Notes under the pieces: generated by a model
What the model was told of the DNA's origin: nothing
Databases searched by the model: none
Seen by the model: the letters and a program-made list of their open reading frames with translations, nothing else
From: Panax quinquefolius
Lineage: Eukaryota; Streptophyta; Magnoliopsida; Apiales; Araliaceae
DNA length: 64,000 nt
Direction: 5' to 3'
NCBI GenBank assembly: GCA_020205615.1
Contig: CM035162.1
Coordinates: 45,498,464-45,562,463 of the forward strand
Made by a program: the position numbers and the translations under genes
Part shown: piece after piece, positions 35,201 through 46,189 of the stretch
Layout of the letters: every line of letters starts with the position of its first letter
Numbering within the stretch: position 1 is the first letter of the stretch

Positions 35201-35660
35201 AAAGAAATACGCTGATTTGCATCGTCAGAGCCGAGATTTTGAAGTCGGAAGTTTTGTGTTTTTGAAGGTCTCTCCCTGGAAAGGAAAGATCAGATTCGAA
35301 AAGAAAGGGAAATTAAGTCCGAGATTCATAGGACCGTTTGAAATTTTGAAACGAGTGGGCGAAGTGGCATACAAAGTTGCATTACCACCTGAATTGGAAC
35401 ACATCCACAACGTGTTTCACATTTCGGTGTTACGTCCTTACAAGCCCGACTACAGACACGTGATCTCCTATGAGCCTATTCAAGTAGAGAAAAATTTAAC
35501 CTATGAGGAAACTCCTATTCAAATACTAGATAGAAAGGAGCAAACGTTGAGGAATAAAATTATATCTTCTATAAAGGTGGTTTGGCGAAACCACGATACC
35601 GAAGAAGCCACGTGGGAATTAGAGGATTAGATGTGTAGGGATTATCCCCATTTATTTGAG
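35154..35660 (+). pseudogene. Integrase C-terminal and chromodomain-like end
   Basis: This part carries the integrase C-terminal GPY/F-type region (GKLSPRFIGPFEILKRVG, VAYKVALPPEL, HNVFHISVLRPY) and then a Tekay-type chromodomain-like end (PIQILDRKEQTLRNK ... VVWRNHDTEEATWELED). In chromoviruses this domain helps direct insertion into heterochromatin. A TAG at 35628-35630 stops the frame at a position where relatives have Glu; the native C-terminal codons (MCRDYPHLFE) are still present behind it, up to TAA 35661-35663. Confidence 0.85.
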
Positions 35661-35671
35661 TAACTTTGTAC

Positions 35672-35705
35672 AATTCCGAGGACGGAATTTTTATAGGGGG
35701 GAGGA
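35672..35705 (+). promoter_or_regulatory. Pre-tract hairpin and polypurine tract
   Basis: AATTCCG-AGGA-CGGAATT (35672-35689) is a perfect 7-bp stem with an AGGA loop. It is followed by tttatag and the polypurine tract aggggggagga, the primer for second-strand DNA synthesis, which abuts the LTR at 35706. Confidence 0.85.
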
Positions 35706-38700
35706 TGTAATACCCGCGAATTTAAATAAATTATAATATTGAGAATAAAGATTTGTTTGCATATTTATTTGAATATAAATATATATATATATATATAGCA
35801 TCGACATGTGTTGTGATGGGCATTTTAATTGATTAAGCCGGTGATAATTAAACAATGAAGCAAAAGTAATGAGAAGCTTAGTTTAAACTTGTGGAGTTAT
35901 GCCTAGTGTGGCAAGATGATGAATTGAGAAAATACTAATTTAATTAATGATGGAATTAATTAGTATTACTAATAAGTAAATAATTTCATAATGAGGTTGA
36001 TTTATTTGTTATTCATTAATTATCATGAATAATAGTGTGTGAAGAGAAATCATATATAATAAAGGTTTTCATTTAATATAAAGTAAGGTGTGACATTGAA
36101 ATGAAAATAATTATTATATAACACTATGTGATAAAAGTAAGCTTGACTTAGGTAATTGGCCAAGTTGTATAAAAAGTCTTATGTGACATATTGATGTGTG
36201 TGGGAATAATTAAATGGGTATTTTAAACCTATGAGAGAAAGTAACTTTGATTAAATAAATTAATAATAAGTAGCATTGGTACACAATTAAATTATATCCT
36301 AGTCTAGAATAATTATTACTTGAAATAAATCAATGTACATGGATTATATGATTTTATGTGTAATATATGAGTGGGTGTATTTGTATGCTCAAGTGTGAAC
36401 AAAGGGTAAAATGAACCTAAGTGTGCTACTAAAGTGCTGAGAATTGGTGGTGTCCCAAAATGAGAGTCACACTATCTCTCCTTCACGTTATAGGCCATTG
36501 GCCTAGTCCCTCATTACCAACCCCATAGCTAGCAAATCATGGAGGGGGGAGTGGGCTACTTAGTACTCTTCCACCAAATCCTCCATAACCATTAGCTTCT
36601 TCTCCATTCCAATGGTTTGATTTATTGTACAAAACCAAATTGGTCACAAGTTTGTCTATAAATAAAGCCCTTCTCATTCATAAACATGTTGCTAAGTTCT
36701 CTAAGAAAAGTCCTAGTGTGTGAGAGTGTGGTTGGGCTAAGCTTACATTATTTGCAAGTTGAAGCTAGGAGAAGCAATTAAACTTCAAAAAAGGTAATCT
36801 CCTCTAGATGTTCATACACTCAAGCTTTGCAAAGTTCTTAGAAAAACACTTGTTTGAGTTGAAATGTTTATAATTGAAACTTGCTAGAATGTATCAATTG
36901 ATGTTAGATATTGTTAATATGGTCAAAAACGAATTTAATGAAAGTTAAACGAAGTAAAATGGTCAAGTAACGAATTCGTAGGGAAGAGAATTGCTAAATG
37001 CGTTAAACATTGGAAAAATGGCAAAAATCTTGAATTGATCCTTGAAATTAATTGTTTGTATGTGTAGAAGTGTTAGAAGAATGCTAGGAGTGTTATCTAG
37101 CAAGTTTATAGCAATTATACATTATTACATTGTTGCTTGGATGAGAATTGGGTGGAAAATTGCATAAAAATCCGAACAGGGGCGAACAGGGGATACCTAC
37201 TCGTGTTTTAGTAGGGGACTACCATTCCCCGTGGGGGGTCTGAAACACGAATGCCATTCCCTACGTGGGGTCTCAGAACAACTAAAGAATTTTTGTTTTG
37301 TGGTTTGATGCAAGAAATCTTAACTTCACTTAATTTCAAGAACATACATACTCCTTAATCATGTATTCAATGTATGTTACAAGTTGTTTAGTAGGTTTGA
37401 AGTTGAATCATAACATTTTTAGATGCAAAGTTAAAAGACGGAAATCATGTTTATAGAACCTTACGCCTTTTTGAATCTAACTCGTTGAATATATGTTGAT
37501 AGTTTAGTTAGACTTGTAAATACATATGAAATGTAGACTCAACATACTTTGTATGTATAGATTGTTAGACATGACATCTCAACATTTAAAATCAATTGAG
37601 TCGAAAACTCTATGATTTATATTGTGAACTTTGGAACAATTAGAATAAGATGCGTATGCCTCTAGAGATAATCGACATGTTCACGCATCTAGTTAGACAT
37701 TTTTATAAATTATGCAAGCATGTGTAGAAAGAATTTGTTTGGCAATATTATGTGGTATAATGAATACTATGGCTAGTTGATTGATGTAATGAACTCTTTT
37801 AACTTTGAAAGATGGAAATGTATGAGTAACTTTAATAAATGGTCAAAACTAGCTTATAGGTTCTTTAATATGTGAAACAACTTAAAAATACGTAAAGTAA
37901 GAGATAGTTTTCAAATACAAAAGATGAGCATATGGTACAAAAGACTTTAAAGGTAAAGTCAATATGAGTTACGCATCTATGAGTTTGAATGTGTGTAGCC
38001 TACATGAATTTAGATATGTGTGATGAAGGTATGTGAAAATGTATATCAAGTATATATGACTAATGAATACATATACATATATAAATAGGATAACGTAGTT
38101 CATTGAGGTGATATTACGCTATAAGTGGTAATCAACGCTAAAGGCAAGTCTCCTAACTCTCACAACTTTGGATTTTGTGCGAGTTCCCTAACTTTCATTG
38201 ATTCACATATCGAATACAAGTTATCTAAATTCTTTACATTGTATATTGTATAAATCTGAATTATTAACATACTTAAGCAAATGTCTATTACTATTCAGAA
38301 ATCAATTACTTTGACATTATTGCGAGCATTAGACTTATTGTTCTTAAATGCATTATAAAAGTTGTCTAAACCTTTGATTTGGTTAGACTGTTATCATACG
38401 TTAGAAAGCTATCCAAACCAATTGACTTGGTGCGGACTCTTGAAAATCTACTGAGATGAATAACCCTCTTAAAAAGAGGAAATTCTATATTGTCGGGAAA
38501 CTGACGTGCGCACATAAGTATGATTAAATGTTATGCATAACATAAGGTACCTTAGGCTAATCACCTGTTGTACTCGTTTATCTTGGATTACGGTATAATA
38601 CTGTTAATTCTAGTAAGAGTTCTTGGTCTTTAATGACTGCTCAGTGTTCATTCTTATTGAACCTCAAATTAATTAAACCTTGAAATATTATTGATATCCT

Positions 38701-39184
38701 TCAGTCTTTAGTGACATTTATCAAACACTCTTGATATTTCTTGATATCCTTGAACTATCACTTACTGTTATATCCTTGAAGATTCAAATGCTATAACTGT
38801 TCATTCTTTTTGCTATATCACTTGCTGGGCAAACTTGTTGCTCATTCTTGCTTCCCTAAAAACATTACGTTTAAAGCGAGCAGCAGCGATACGTCGGGGA
38901 AAGGACAAGGGAAAGGCAAGGCTACAGAGTAGCTTAGTTCTTTAAGAGTAGTAGTATTATTATTTCTATGCGTATTATGATGTATTAAGGATGATTAATT
39001 ATGTTTAGTTTAATCCATGGATTGTTGTAGTAATTGGTTACGGAACCTTGGGACGCGAATATTTATATTATATCAATGTAAATTATTCTATTATTTCCGT
39101 TGTTAATGATTTTAGTGTGATGTTAGAATTAGCACGTGGCGAACCAAATTCGAGATACGATTGTCTAAATTTGGGGGCATCACA
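35706..39184 (+). repeat. Tekay-like 3' LTR
   Basis: Near-identical partner of 26795-30266. A longer (TA)n run is present near 35778-35798. The GC-rich segment at 37171-37290 is the highly diverged counterpart of 28241-28370. It ends GGGGGCATCACA, one base off the partner's GGGGGCGTCACA (a CpG transition). Confidence 0.92.
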
Positions 39185-39917
39185 CTATCAACTGGTATGC
39201 CTCCTCATAAGTCTTAGCCATAAACGCTCTCCCCGATGCTGCATCAATACTCGTTCTGCGATTCCCATGTAGTCTGTTGTAAAATGTATTCATCTACAAC
39301 CACTTGGGCAATCCGTGATGTGGGCATTTTCTGAGCAGCAGATTCTCCCATCTCTCATACATAAATGACTCCCATATTGTTGATCAAACATGGTAATCTC
39401 GTTCCTCATCTTTGCAGTTTTTGCTGGCGGGAAGAATTTTGCTAAGAATTTCTGAGCCAGGTCCTCCCATGTCGTTATCGAGTAGAGAGTGTAACCAACT
39501 CTTCGCCTTGTCCCGTAGAGTGAATGGGAATAAGCGAAGTCTAACTGGCTCATCTGACACCCCATTATACTTGAAAGTGTCGCAGATTTCCAGAAAACTG
39601 ATTAAATGCTCGTTAGGATCGTCATTTGCCATTCCCCTAAACTGCACTGAATTCTGCATCATTTGAATTATCCTAGGCTTGATTTTGAAAGTATTCACAG
39701 CTATTGCAGGCCTGGTGATACTCGACTACAGCTCAGTCACCTTAGGTGTTGCAAAATCCCTCAACGCTTTCTGGTCTTCGGCAACCATTGCTTCTTCCTT
39801 ATCAGAGTTTTCGAATTCGTCCCTTGTTTCCTTGATCCACTTGCTTAACCTCTGAAACCTTCTCTTAATGTCGTCCTCAAAAGGAAGCAAGTCTGGATTT
39901 TTAGATCGAGTTCGCAT
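39185..39917 (-). pseudogene. Athila gag, N-terminal part
   Basis: It starts MRTRSKNPDLLPFEDD at 39917. The capsid words IIQMMQNSVQFRGM, DDPNEHLISFLEICDTFKYNGV and RLRLFPFTLRDKAKSWLHSL are typical of Athila/plant Gag. A stop separates the first 63 codons (near 39726), and a frameshift near 39480 moves to ITTWEDLAQKFLAKFFPPAKT. At 39185 the Tekay-like element interrupts the gene within the codons for AYQLI; reading resumes at 26794. Confidence 0.88.
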
Positions 39918-40028
39918 AAACTAATGTCAAAAACCAGAAATATGAAGAACAAAATAAAACAAAAAGTGTTTAAGTAAATCTGGACTAATTAAACTGATAT
40001 TGCAAAAATAATAAAATCTATACTAGAG

Positions 40029-40046
40029 TCCCCGGCAACGGCACCA
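40029..40046 (-). other. Primer-binding site, Asp tRNA
   Basis: Minus strand TGGTGCCGTTGCCGGGGA, complementary to the plant Asp-tRNA 3' end with one mismatch (usual TGGCGCCGTTGCCGGGGA). It lies six bases from the 5' LTR, as in Athila/Tat elements. Confidence 0.9.
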
Positions 40047-40052
40047 AAAACT

Positions 40053-41560
40053 TGTTGAGTAAAATTTATATATGCACAACACGCAAATATACGTGGTCAA
40101 CAAGTAATATAATAGTAAGTAAAGTATCGTTCCCTCAGAGACTTAGCAAGAAATTAACCTCGCAACTACCAACCTTCTATTAATCCTAATTTTATTAAAC
40201 TAATCAATTTCCAGTTTATAGCGAAAATATTCAAATTATTAAAAATCAACTAAATACCAACAAACCCTAAAACTGAATTTTCAAACAAATATTAGAGAAT
40301 TAGGCTTGTAACTTCACTCTAAGCATCCCTCTGATTATTATTCCCTTATTCCAGTTTAATCCACTATCTCAATTTATTAATCAAGAACACATAAATAGTA
40401 TTAACCACCTCTCGATGCATTAACACCGTATTAACCCAAATCCACAATTAAGATAGAATTAAGTTAAGCACCTTTATCAATAAACTCACTATATCTCTAT
40501 GTGAATTCTAATTAAATAAGGTTTAAGTTCAAGTTCTCTTCATGATTACATGCGATGTCAAGCATATCTCTACCCTAACATACATCAAGATTCTGTTCAT
40601 TCACATAAATCAAGAACACATGCTATATTAATTAAGTCTAGATTCATATTTCATCTCTCGAATTCATACAAATCCACATAAAATTGTTGATCAGGCAATT
40701 CATAAATTCAAGCTCAAATTAATATAGATAAACTGCGTAATAGCTTTATTAAACTGAAAACAGAGGTTACATAATCATTATTCCACTTAAAGATCCATTA
40801 TAAGCCTAATAAGTAATTTAGTTCATAGCTAATAAATTAAATACTGAATAAATAAAAGAGAGCATCATCTCAATTACAGAATATTGAAATTAGAGGAGAA
40901 TAGTAATACACCACCCTTCTCGCCCTTCAATTCTGAAATCTTCGTGAAATTCTTCTTCTTCGTTCCTCCAAGCTCTTGCTCTTTAATCTCGTTCTCGAAG
41001 TGTGTCTAAATAGCTCCATTATTCCACACTTAGCCTTAAAGTAGTCTCAGCTCAACTCCATACATAAATCATAATCCAACTCTAACTCTCCCCATGTGCA
41101 AATCTAAATCCTTTGCAACATCCACCACTCAATGGTCAAAGACTCCCACAAAATAAACTAACAACCTCCCCACACTCCTATTATGATCACATTACATATA
41201 GAATTAATAGTTCCCAACACAACCCAACTTCCAGCACAAAATCAATTTTCCTCAACAAAAGTACTAGCCTTGTTAGCAACACAAAAACACTACTGGACAG
41301 TAGGCTTCGCATTATCGCCCCAGAGATTGTATCGCCAATAGCCCCGCGCCGCCATTCCTATGCATCATAGCGCGGTCCACACTATGTAGTCAGAAACTCC
41401 AGAATTGCTTGAAATCTCCTTCCAATTATAATATTTTGATAGGCCCATGGATTATCCTGCAACAAGCAAACAAACCATCAAAAGTAACATGAAATTACCA
41501 AAAACTAACAATATATCAAGCTAAACGAACATAAATCTTAGGGTAAAAATCTACTCATCA
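40053..41560 (-). repeat. Athila 5' LTR
   Basis: It runs TGTTGAGTAAAA ... TACTCATCA, 1508 bp. It closely matches 17442-18933 except at 41262-41365. The GC palindrome at 41368-41384 has two CpG-to-CpA-type changes compared with 18746-18760. Confidence 0.9.
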
Positions 41561-42055
41561 CTGACACACGGCAGATGTTACCTTGGTGCTTTGTCTGATT
41601 CTATCAAACAAGAGCACTACGATTTCTCTTAAAGACTTGAACACTACGATCTTTACTTGCTCGCTTTGCAAGCTCTATGTTTCCGAGAGCACACTACGAT
41701 CTCTGAGTTGTCTTGGCAAACGTTGAGACCACTCTACGATTTTCGAAGAGGCCGTTAAGGCAGGCACACTATGATCCTCGAAGTTCTACGTTCTGCCTTG
41801 GCTTCTGTAATCTAGATCGGCTTGATACACTACGATCTCTTCGAAGCCTATCTATTACATCTCAAGATCAACTTAATAGCTTTGATCTCTCTATCTATAC
41901 ATTCATTTACAGAATGATACACATTAAGAGCTTAGATCAACCTAACAAATTTGATCTATCACTAAGTCCTTGTACATATATTCCTTGAAGGACTTTACAA
42001 ATAATCATGAGCATTTATATTTAAACATCAAATTAAAATATGCACTCTCCCAACA
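41561..42055 (-). repeat. Copia 3' LTR, inner part
   Basis: It continues the Copia LTR after the Athila insertion (ctgacacacggcagatg...) and ends CCCAACA at 42055. A polypurine tract (minus caaatagggggagat, 42056-42070) follows, confirming this as the 3' LTR of a minus-strand element. About 28 bp present near 52482-52510 of the partner are missing here. Confidence 0.88.
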
Positions 42056-42255
42056 ATCTCCCCCTATTTGATGTTGACATAATCAAGCAGATTTGTTGTC
42101 ATGATTATTAGTTTCTAGATGCAATTGCAGGAAAGTAAACATGACTTAGTATTTCAGTGAGTAACTAAAATTTCTAGAGAATAAGCATGAATTTATTGAT
42201 GTTCGAAGAATTTTACAATTTAGCTTTACATCAATAAGAATTAAAACTTCACTTA

Positions 42256-45200
42256 TCACTTTTTCCTTGATCTTTTATAAGGAGGATTGGCATACTCCTC
42301 AGCTCTTCTTTTCCTTCTTGCTTCATCCCACCTAGCTAGATCTTCCAGCTCACTAGGGCTTAGCCTAGGATTTTGATCATGCCTATTCATGAATGCAGGA
42401 TCTCCAGTTGGCATTCTAAGGCCTGTGGTGGTGACATTTTGTGAGCTGGTAGCTGGCCCTATACTCCTTATTGGCTGAGCCATTAAAATTTCATGTTGAT
42501 CAGGTCATTGAGTCTGTTGGCTGGATCGTGGAGTCTGTTGGTGAAATTGTCTTGCAGGAGGACTCCTTCCTCTGCCTCTACCCAGGCCTCCTTCTCCTTT
42601 GCCTCTGCTCTGGCCTCCTTCTTCTTTCCCTCTATTCTCCCCCTTTATGTCAGCATCAAGGGTTCGAATGTCTTCGGATAGTCGAGTCACTCCTTGGATG
42701 AGCTCGTTGAGTTGGCTTTGAGTTTGAGCAATGTCCTCTCGATTTTCCTTGATCAGAGCTTCAGATCGAGCTTCTTTGTTTCGGAGGACAGCTAGAACAG
42801 TGTCAGTTTGATGTTCTTGGTTTACGTAGGCTTTTTGAAATTCTTTGACTGCAGTTTTCAAATTGATGATGTTCTCCATCATAAGGTTATTATGGGCTTC
42901 TTGAGATTTTTGTAATGCAAGAACAGCCTCTCTTTATTTATTGGCTGCTAGGAAATGAATATCATCTCTTCCTTTATGCTTTTAATCATTTCCTTGATGA
43001 TCTCCCTTAGCTTCTTTGTAAGCTCAGCATTTAGGGTGCCTGGGAGATTGTTTGTAGCAGTGATCATTTTTGTCAGCCTGAGATGAATGAATTCTGAGTG
43101 AGCTTCCAGACTTTCATCGATATCTTTGATCATGTTCTTGGACACTTCATTCAACTCAGCTTTTGTGGGCAGATATGAGAGTAGATCACTGAGTTGAGGA
43201 TTGTTTAAAGGAGGGGATGTTTTCTTGAATTTATCTTGCAAGGAGTAGAGGGCAAGATCAAGGTTGAATTATTCATTTATGGATGAAGAGGGAATATCTG
43301 ATGGAGTAGCCTGTGTTTGGGTGTCTGGAGTAGGTGGCTCTACGATTTCTCCTTGGGACTCTACGATGGGGCTAGAGTTAGTGATTATAGAGATGATGGG
43401 AGTTGGAATCAATACGAAGTTTGGCACGTTTGGTTCATCAGTTACAGAATTTTGGGATCCTATAACTGGGGATTGACTTTGTGGATTTAGAACCACTTCC
43501 AACCAGCTTTGAATTCATAAAATTGGCTGGAAAAAGACAGTAGATAGTGATTCACTCTATAAAGAATTGGGACAGTTAATACCTCATTCACCATTCTTGA
43601 GGAGGAATCATTTTTGATGAGCTTCTTGGCAGAGTTGAAGTTTCCTGGAAATCCATGGGCTAGCACAGAGATGGCTGGATATTCCTTGAAGCTCCAAAAC
43701 ATGTGGCTCCAAGAGTTTAGAATTTGAGCTTGATGATAGGGCATCATGGGGAGATAGGAGAACAGCTGATTGTAAAGATAACTCCTATACCCATCATGGC
43801 CCACGCCTGTGATCTCAAGTTCATCATCATCTTTGTCTTCCTCTTCTTCTCCATCTTCTTTTGATGATTCCACTATGTCAATGACTTCCTTTTGACTTTC
43901 TTGCTAAGGCTCTCCCTCATTTTCTGCATGAGCAGCTTCTTTTGTAAAGGGGATATTATGAGGCTCCCCCTCAACATGATCATCCATCTGTAGGACTAAT
44001 GGCTCCCCATCAGCTAGAGCATTTTTTATCATGAGAACTTCAGGTGTCTCCCCCTCAGCTTGAGCTATGTCCTCTTGGCTTTCTTTGTTCAGTTCCTTTT
44101 TATCAGCCATCTTTTTGTCTTCCTCCTTGAGTACTCCTTCATTGATAAGGATGTACTTCTTAACCAATTTTCGTCTTGGTTTTCTAGGCTGAACCACAGC
44201 CTCAGGACTTTCTTCAGCTTTATCTCTGTCTTGTTGATCACCCAGACTATCAGGTGTAGCAGCTTCTTTGCACGAGGTGTTCAATCTGGTCTCTACGATC
44301 GGTAGAGACTCTACGATCGAAGAGAAAAATTGCCTCTTGGACTTGTGACTGATTTTGTTCTTCTTCTTCAGCAGCTGTGCTATGGTAGCTCTATCTTCAT
44401 CAGCCTCAGCCTGCTGTTCTTTCCTTCTAAGGATCCTCAGAGTCTCAATATCGGAGGACTCTATAGGTATGTCAGTGGAGGACCCTTAAGGTTCTTCTAC
44501 CATCCTAGCCTTAAGCTTCCTCTTGCCCTTGGTTTTTCTGATAAGGGAAGATGGTTCTCCCTTGTTGGTTTCTTCCTCTTCTTCTGCAGTCTCTTTGACG
44601 ACTGACATGTTTCCTGGAATCCCTGATTCCCTTAGATCACCAGTTCTTCCACTGGACTCAGTCATCATGTGTACATACTCAGCTGAATTCCTTTTCCAAT
44701 TCTCAAACAGTTGATGGGTCATTCGTCTGTTTGGATTGATGGACTCTCCTTTATCGTCCCCAATCTTATCACCCAGAGCAGATTGTAAGATGAGGCTTAT
44801 AAATTGCCCGTAGAGCATCTTTTGAGATCCCTTTGTCTTCTTTGAGTTGAGAATCCATTTTCCTATCTATTCCAATAGTAGAGCTCCATAGTTAAGTTGT
44901 ATCCCACAGCTTATGGTAGTCATGAGCTTTAGCCGCACCACATTTACAGAATCGTGCCCAGTGCTTTTGCAGCATATACACTTCCCAATAAAGAAATTCG
45001 TACCTCTGAGGAAACTCCTTCTTCTTGTATCCTTTGACAGTGGGGGATTTCTTGTGATGCATCTTCTTAAGCCCTACATGGAAATCGATGCCATCTAAAA
45101 ACCAAAAAACCTTCGAATTTGAAGGCTAGGGCTAGATTGACGTTTTCAGCCTTTAGATTAATTTCCACATCCTTGACTCTCGTTGTGAGGACTTCATTTT

Positions 45201-45381
45201 CGTATACTCCATTTTTGTAAAACTCCTTTATTAACTTTGGGTAGATCCATGTGCTCGTACCCAGAGTGTCTTCGAGACCAGCCTTCTTCAACAATGTCAA
45301 AATCTTGTGAAATTTGGGTTCAGCGGTTTTGAACTCATCGAAGCATAGTCTATAGCCAGAGACGACGTTGGAGGCTGCCAT
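42256..45381 (-). pseudogene. Copia post-pol extra ORF, about 1000 codons, broken
   Basis: Minus-strand region between RNase H and the 3' LTR. It starts MAASNVVSGYRLCFDEF at 45381; the N-terminal part resembles plant-element proteins of the putative plant transposon type. Then come a conserved core (SPTVKGYKKKEFPQRYEF, WARFCKCGAAKAHDYHKLW), an acidic Glu/Lys linker (44284-43810), a folded-looking segment (YRSYLYNQLFSYLPMMPYHQ), a long coiled coil (about 43200-42660), an Arg-Gly-rich patch (GKGEGGLGRGRGRSPP) and a basic C-terminus (PPYKRSRKK). In-frame stops lie near 44486, 43903, 43256, 42949 and 42503; frameshifts near 45090, 43500 and 42935. No signal peptide or membrane segment supports an envelope; the basic ends suggest nucleic-acid or nuclear binding (inference). 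Confidence 0.65.
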
Positions 45382-45639
45382 TTCTATCGTTGAAGGGAGT
45401 ATGGTTGCTTGAGCTTTCTTTGGGGTTAGGGTTTCTGCTTGTAGAGAGAGAAGAGAGATAGGCCTTTTGAACTTTTGATTTCAAAAAGGCGTTTTTGAAC
45501 TGTACTTGTAGTTTCCCTTTCTCCATTTTTGTTTGGTGGGGCAGGTGTCAACTTCTGCTTGGCTCTACAAATTTGACTGAGGAGGATTGTACTGATTTGC
45601 CCTTAGCTCCTTCAGAGCTAATGTGTCCTTAGGGAGGAC

Positions 45640-45845
45640 TACGAACGTTGAGGTAGCCTTTGTGATCGTTGAGTCTACTTTGCATTCGTCGAGTCTGAAC
45701 TACGATCGTCAAGTTTGTTCCAACAATCGTCGTGTCTGAACTATGATCGTCGAGTCTGTCCAGTAGTCATCGTGTCTAAACTACGATCGTTGAGTCTGTC
45801 CAGCAGTCGTCGTGTTTGAACTACGATCATCGAGTCTGACCGGAT
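45640..45845. repeat. CTACGATCGT-type repeats in Copia spacer
   Basis: About eight degenerate units of 23-25 bp based on ctacgatcgtcgagtctg in the spacer between pol and the extra ORF. The core ACGATCGT is palindromic. More copies at 46015-46095. Confidence 0.8.
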
Positions 45846-46189
45846 CCTTGTGATGAGTTTTTGACTTAGCATTATTTTAAGGTAGCTTAGAAAGGGCCAA
45901 CCTCTTGGAGTGAGTCAAGGGTTAGGTTTGTTCCTGAGGCGCTTATCAGAGAGATTGCTTTGTTTTGAAACTTATCATCACAGGATGCTCCTTTTGTTTT
46001 TGTTGATGGGGTTCTGCTATCGTTGAGTCTGCACTACCATTGTTGAGTCTATGCTACGATCATTTTCTTTCATATCACTTCAGCTCTACGATCGTGGACT
46101 TCCCTTGATCATATCTATGATTTCAACCATAGCCTTTGTATCTGTATAGTTAGCACATACTAGAGCATATATTTCATGGTTGTAAATTA

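Larger units (their letters stand above)
26795..39184 (+). mobile_element. Tekay/Del-like Gypsy retrotransposon, complete structure
   Basis: LTRs are 26795-30266 and 35706-39184 (about 3.47 kb, TGTAATACCC ... GTCACA), judged by eye to differ by only a few percent. The target duplication CTATC is exact (26790-26794 and 39185-39189) and lies in the Athila gag gene. The primer site TGGTATCAAAGC (30270-30281) fits initiator-Met tRNA; the polypurine tract aggggggagga lies at 35695-35705. The interior of 5.4 kb holds an extra coiled-coil ORF, gag, and pol with a C-terminal chromodomain-like end, which marks the Tekay/Del chromovirus group. At least ten coding lesions make it non-autonomous. It is the innermost and so probably the youngest insertion of the nest. 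Confidence 0.92.
17442..41560 (-). mobile_element. Athila-like Gypsy retrotransposon (minus), split by a Tekay-like element
   Basis: LTRs of about 1.5 kb lie at 17442-18933 and 40053-41560. The right one is the 5' LTR, because a primer site complementary to Asp tRNA (40029-40046, minus TGGTGCCGTTGCCGGGGA) adjoins it; this primer is characteristic of Athila/Tat elements. Minus-strand order is gag, protease, RT-RNase H, integrase, then an extra ORF of the putative plant transposon protein type in the env-like position. It inserted into the Copia 3' LTR between gatgctt and ctgacac. The left LTR end is eroded and no target duplication is evident. All coding parts carry stops or frameshifts. Confidence 0.9.
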
